Both the position numbers and the translations under genes were made by a program. Below, in pieces: positions 30,471-32,361 of a stretch of 32,361 bases of DNA. Each line of letters begins with the position of its first letter. Position 1 is the first letter of the stretch. Source of the stretch: Sinosporangium album (lineage in GTDB: Bacteria > Actinomycetota > Actinomycetes > Streptosporangiales > Streptosporangiaceae); the NCBI RefSeq assembly GCF_900100605.1, contig NZ_FNCN01000047.1, positions 1-32,361 of the forward strand. Direction: 5' to 3'. The notes beneath the pieces were generated by a model that was given only the letters and a program-made list of their open reading frames with translations, did not search any database and was not told the DNA's origin.

Positions 30471-31178
30471 ATGCTCCTTCCAGCCCAAGCTGCCTCTCTA
30501 GGGCGACGCCCCGATGTGGAGGTGCTCAGTGATCTGCACTGGGAACAAGCGCTGGCGATTGCAGAGCTGTGTGAACCGCCTGACGGAGCTCTCGTGGTGG
30601 GGGTCGGAGCCGGGCACGGGACGCCTCTGGCAGCGGTGGTGGCGTTGAATGAGACGTGGCGTGGGATTCAGCTTGAGCACGAGGCCGACGTGGTGGATAC
30701 GTGGGCTGCTCTGCAGGCCTGCGGGGTGGCTGAGCGCTGCGAGATCCGGCGAGCGTATGTCAATCGCGAGCCGCCGAGCGGGGCGCACCTCTATTTGCTG
30801 GCGGATGTCTCGCGGTCAGACCACTGGGTCCGTGAACATTTGATGGATCTGCTGGACCACATCGAGGAAAGAATGCCTCCTGGCGGGTGGTTGGTGGCAG
30901 TCGACACCATGCCTGAGGATCCTCCACCGGATGATCGGGCGTGTGAGTGCAGCGACGATGATCCTTGTGAGGACATGTGTCCCAAATTTATCTATCCGCG
31001 CCGGCCTATGCCCGGGTGTGAATGGGGCCTCGCTTATTACCTTCACATGCTGCACCCGCTGGACCTGGAGCTCAACGCCGTCAAGCAACTGACCCATGGG
31101 TTCGTCATGCTCGCGATGCGCAAAGGGCTGTCCGTCGAGCCTCATTCCGTTTCACGGCTAACGGCCCTATCTGATTAA
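30471..31178 (+). CDS. Class I SAM methyltransferase-like protein with Cys-rich insert
   Basis: A 235-aa protein. GALVVGVGAGHGTPLAAVVA (about residues 40-60) matches the SAM-binding glycine loop of class I methyltransferases. GIQLEHEADVVDTW gives the acidic end of the second strand, and LLADVSRSDHWV and MPPGGWLVAVDTMP look like later core strands. An insert DRACECSDDDPCEDMCPKFI (about 167-186) has four cysteines and could bind zinc. The C-terminal part (HMLHPLDLELNAVKQLTHGF) is family-like helix. The substrate is unknown. I prefer ATG 30471 because GGAG lies nine bases upstream; GTG 30417 would add 18 residues without a good ribosome site. Confidence 0.7.
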   Translation: MLLPAQAASLGRRPDVEVLSDLHWEQALAIAELCEPPDGALVVGVGAGHGTPLAAVVALNETWRGIQLEHEADVVDTWAALQACGVAERCEIRRAYVNREPPSGAHLYLLADVSRSDHWVREHLMDLLDHIEERMPPGGWLVAVDTMPEDPPPDDRACECSDDDPCEDMCPKFIYPRRPMPGCEWGLAYYLHMLHPLDLELNAVKQLTHGFVMLAMRKGLSVEPHSVSRLTALSD

Positions 31179-31182
31179 TCGG

Positions 31183-31320
31183 ATGGATAAATCGATGGAC
31201 GGCCTGTACTCCCCGGTGTTCTGGCTGGTGTACGTGCTGGGAACCGCCGGAACAAGCGTGTTTATGCTCAGTAGGCCCTGCCCTCAACCGGTCGTAGCAA
31301 TCGAGGTTCTCCTGGTGTAG
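31183..31320 (+). pseudogene. Short membrane-protein frame cut by IS30 insertion
   Basis: From ATG 31183 the frame begins MDKSMDGLYSPVFWLVYVLG and continues TAGTSVFMLSR, which is one clear membrane helix. It then passes into the left end of the IS30 element at 31277 and stops at 31320. About 31 native residues remain. This looks like the 5' end of a small membrane protein gene whose remainder would lie beyond the element, outside the window. Alternatively it is a complete short ORF ending by chance in the insertion sequence. Confidence 0.45.
31277..31301. repeat. IS30 left terminal inverted repeat
   Basis: It starts CCTGCCCTCAAC, continues with GGT and ends AGCAAT. The reverse complement of 32337-32361 agrees at 22 of 25 positions (differences at repeat positions 13, 17 and 19). 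Confidence 0.85.
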
Positions 31321-31355
31321 CCCTATTCGGCGTGTGATCGTCGGGGGGAGATTCC

Positions 31356-32354
31356 GTGGGGGCGGTGCGCCAGATGCTGACAATGCAGGATCGGGAGGAG
31401 ATATCACGTGGTATCGCCGAGAACCTGACCGGGAAGGAGATAGCGGCACGGATCGGGCGATGCCCGAGCGTGATCTCACGGGAGATCTCCCGTCACGGCG
31501 GCAGGCGGAGATACCGCGCCACCCGTGCGGAACAGGCGGCCGGCCGGGCCAGGCGACGCCCGAAACCCCGCAGGCTCGACGCCGATCCGGTGCTGCGGCT
31601 CATCGTCACCGGCCTGCTCGAACGGGGCTGGTCTCCGGAGGCCATCGCGTACCGCTTGCCGATCGACCACCCCTGCCGCCAGGCTGTACGCGTGTCGCAC
31701 GAGGCCGTCTACTCCTGGATCTACGCGCTGCCGGTCGGCGTCATGCGGGCCGAGGGCATCGCCCTGCGCTCCGGCCGCACCCGCCGCAGGCCCGCCCGCG
31801 GCCGGGTTCCCCGCGCGCCGCGGATCACCGGGATGCGGTTCATCGACGAGCGGCCCGCCGACGCCGCCGGCCGGGCCGTCCCCGGGCATTGGGAAGGGGA
31901 TCTCGTGGTCGGCCGCAACTGCGCCTCGGCCGTGTCCACGCTGGTCGAGCGCACTTCCCGGTATCTGATCCTCGTGCCGTTGGCATCCCGGGACTCGGCG
32001 ACGGTCACCGCGTCGGTGGCCGAGCGGATCAAGGGGCTGCCCGCGGCGTTGCGCCGGACCCTGACCTGGGACTGCGGGGCGGAGATGGCCCGTCACGCCG
32101 CTCTTTCGGTCGCCGCGGATATCGAGGTGTACTTCGCCCATCCGCATTCCCCTTGGGAGCGCGGGACGAACGAGAACACGAACCGGTGGCTTCGTGAGTA
32201 TTTCCCCAAAGGGACCACGATCACCAGCGACCCGGGGTATCTCCAGGCCGTCGCCGACGAGCTCAACGACCGTCCGCGGCGTATCCTGGGATGGCGTAAG
32301 CCGAATGAAGTGTTCGCCGAGCTACTGACCAGCGGAATTGCTTCCACCAGTTGA
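31356..32354 (+). CDS. IS30-family transposase
   Basis: A 332-aa transposase. The N-terminal HTH_38-like helix-turn-helix (DREEISRGIAENLTGKEIAA, RIGRCPSVISREI) binds the ends. The DDE core has Asp in GHWEGDLVVG, Asp in LTWDCGAEM and Glu in NENTNRWLREYFPKG, all with the spacing of IS30. The second motif reads DCGAE where many relatives have DNGxE. The GTG start has GGGGGAG six bases upstream. The frame is intact to TGA just inside the right repeat. Confidence 0.95.
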   Translation: MGAVRQMLTMQDREEISRGIAENLTGKEIAARIGRCPSVISREISRHGGRRRYRATRAEQAAGRARRRPKPRRLDADPVLRLIVTGLLERGWSPEAIAYRLPIDHPCRQAVRVSHEAVYSWIYALPVGVMRAEGIALRSGRTRRRPARGRVPRAPRITGMRFIDERPADAAGRAVPGHWEGDLVVGRNCASAVSTLVERTSRYLILVPLASRDSATVTASVAERIKGLPAALRRTLTWDCGAEMARHAALSVAADIEVYFAHPHSPWERGTNENTNRWLREYFPKGTTITSDPGYLQAVADELNDRPRRILGWRKPNEVFAELLTSGIASTS

Positions 32355-32361
32355 GGGCAGG
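32337..32361. repeat. IS30 right terminal inverted repeat
   Basis: It begins ATTGCT and ends GAGGGCAGG at the window edge. It overlaps the last codons of the transposase gene and mirrors the left repeat at 31277-31301. Confidence 0.85.

Larger units (their letters stand above)
31277..32361 (+). mobile_element. IS30-family insertion sequence, apparently complete
   Basis: Imperfect terminal inverted repeats of 25 bp (31277-31301 and 32337-32361) match at 22 positions and enclose one transposase gene. The length is about 1085 bp, normal for IS30. The right repeat ends at the last base of the window, so the target duplication cannot be checked. The transposase is intact and the element may be active. 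Confidence 0.9.

Noticed and set aside
1-32361. tRNA, rRNA, CRISPR array, phage integrase or attachment site
   Set aside because: I looked for cloverleaf-like segments, regularly spaced repeats with unique spacers, and integrase motifs on both strands and saw none. The only regular array is the spacerless octamer repeat.

Overview
The window is high-GC DNA with dense, overlapping operons, many GTG starts and GTGA/ATGA/TAATG junctions. It comes from the chromosome of a filamentous-type actinobacterium. The order Streptosporangiales is plausible, because the lasso precursor closely resembles streptomonomicin from a Streptomonospora, but that placement is an inference.

Region 1 (1-4.3 kb): the end of a membrane protein gene, a frameshifted P-loop kinase-like gene, an orphan LuxR-type response regulator, and a three-gene ABC-2 exporter (one ATPase and two permeases joined by GTGA overlaps).

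Region 2 (4.3-10.2 kb): a complete lasso peptide cluster. A divergent FHA-like/winged-helix regulator faces the precursor gene lasA (43 aa). LasA has a textbook leader motif and a 23-residue core that shares most positions with streptomonomicin (Ser1, Asp9, DILG, ALIVI). An attenuator-type hairpin follows, then cyclase C, RRE protein B1, protease B2 and exporter D. The upstream ABC-2 exporter may contribute to immunity.

Region 3 (10.2-14.6 kb): a TetR regulator, an octanucleotide tandem repeat, and an IdeR/DmdR-type iron box driving a siderophore ABC importer operon (lipoprotein, permease, ATPase). GCCGTAC-containing palindromes (REP-like) lie at operon ends.

Region 4 (14.6-21.6 kb): a looser accessory stretch. 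It holds a 502-aa winged-helix/coiled-coil protein of unknown function, a MetE C-terminal-like methyltransferase, a small secreted protein, a degraded RibD/DHFR-family gene and a small tyrosine phosphatase. A gene-poor 1.2 kb with two very long perfect inverted repeats follows, then an XRE-type regulator in an operon with a 56-aa hydrophobic protein.

Region 5 (22-28.2 kb): a probable defence/modification island with locally lower GC. It contains a wHTH/zinc-finger HNH-like protein, a ParB-like/HTH protein, a DEAH helicase of SNF2 type, a cytosine-5 DNA methyltransferase and a convergent Vsr-type nuclease. I cannot assign this gene set to a named system.

Region 6 (28.2-32.4 kb): an XRE/TPR regulator translationally coupled to a HFCD-type flavoprotein, a divergent small charged protein, a class I methyltransferase-like protein with a Cys-rich insert, and a complete IS30-family element. 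The left end of the element lies inside a short membrane-protein reading frame.
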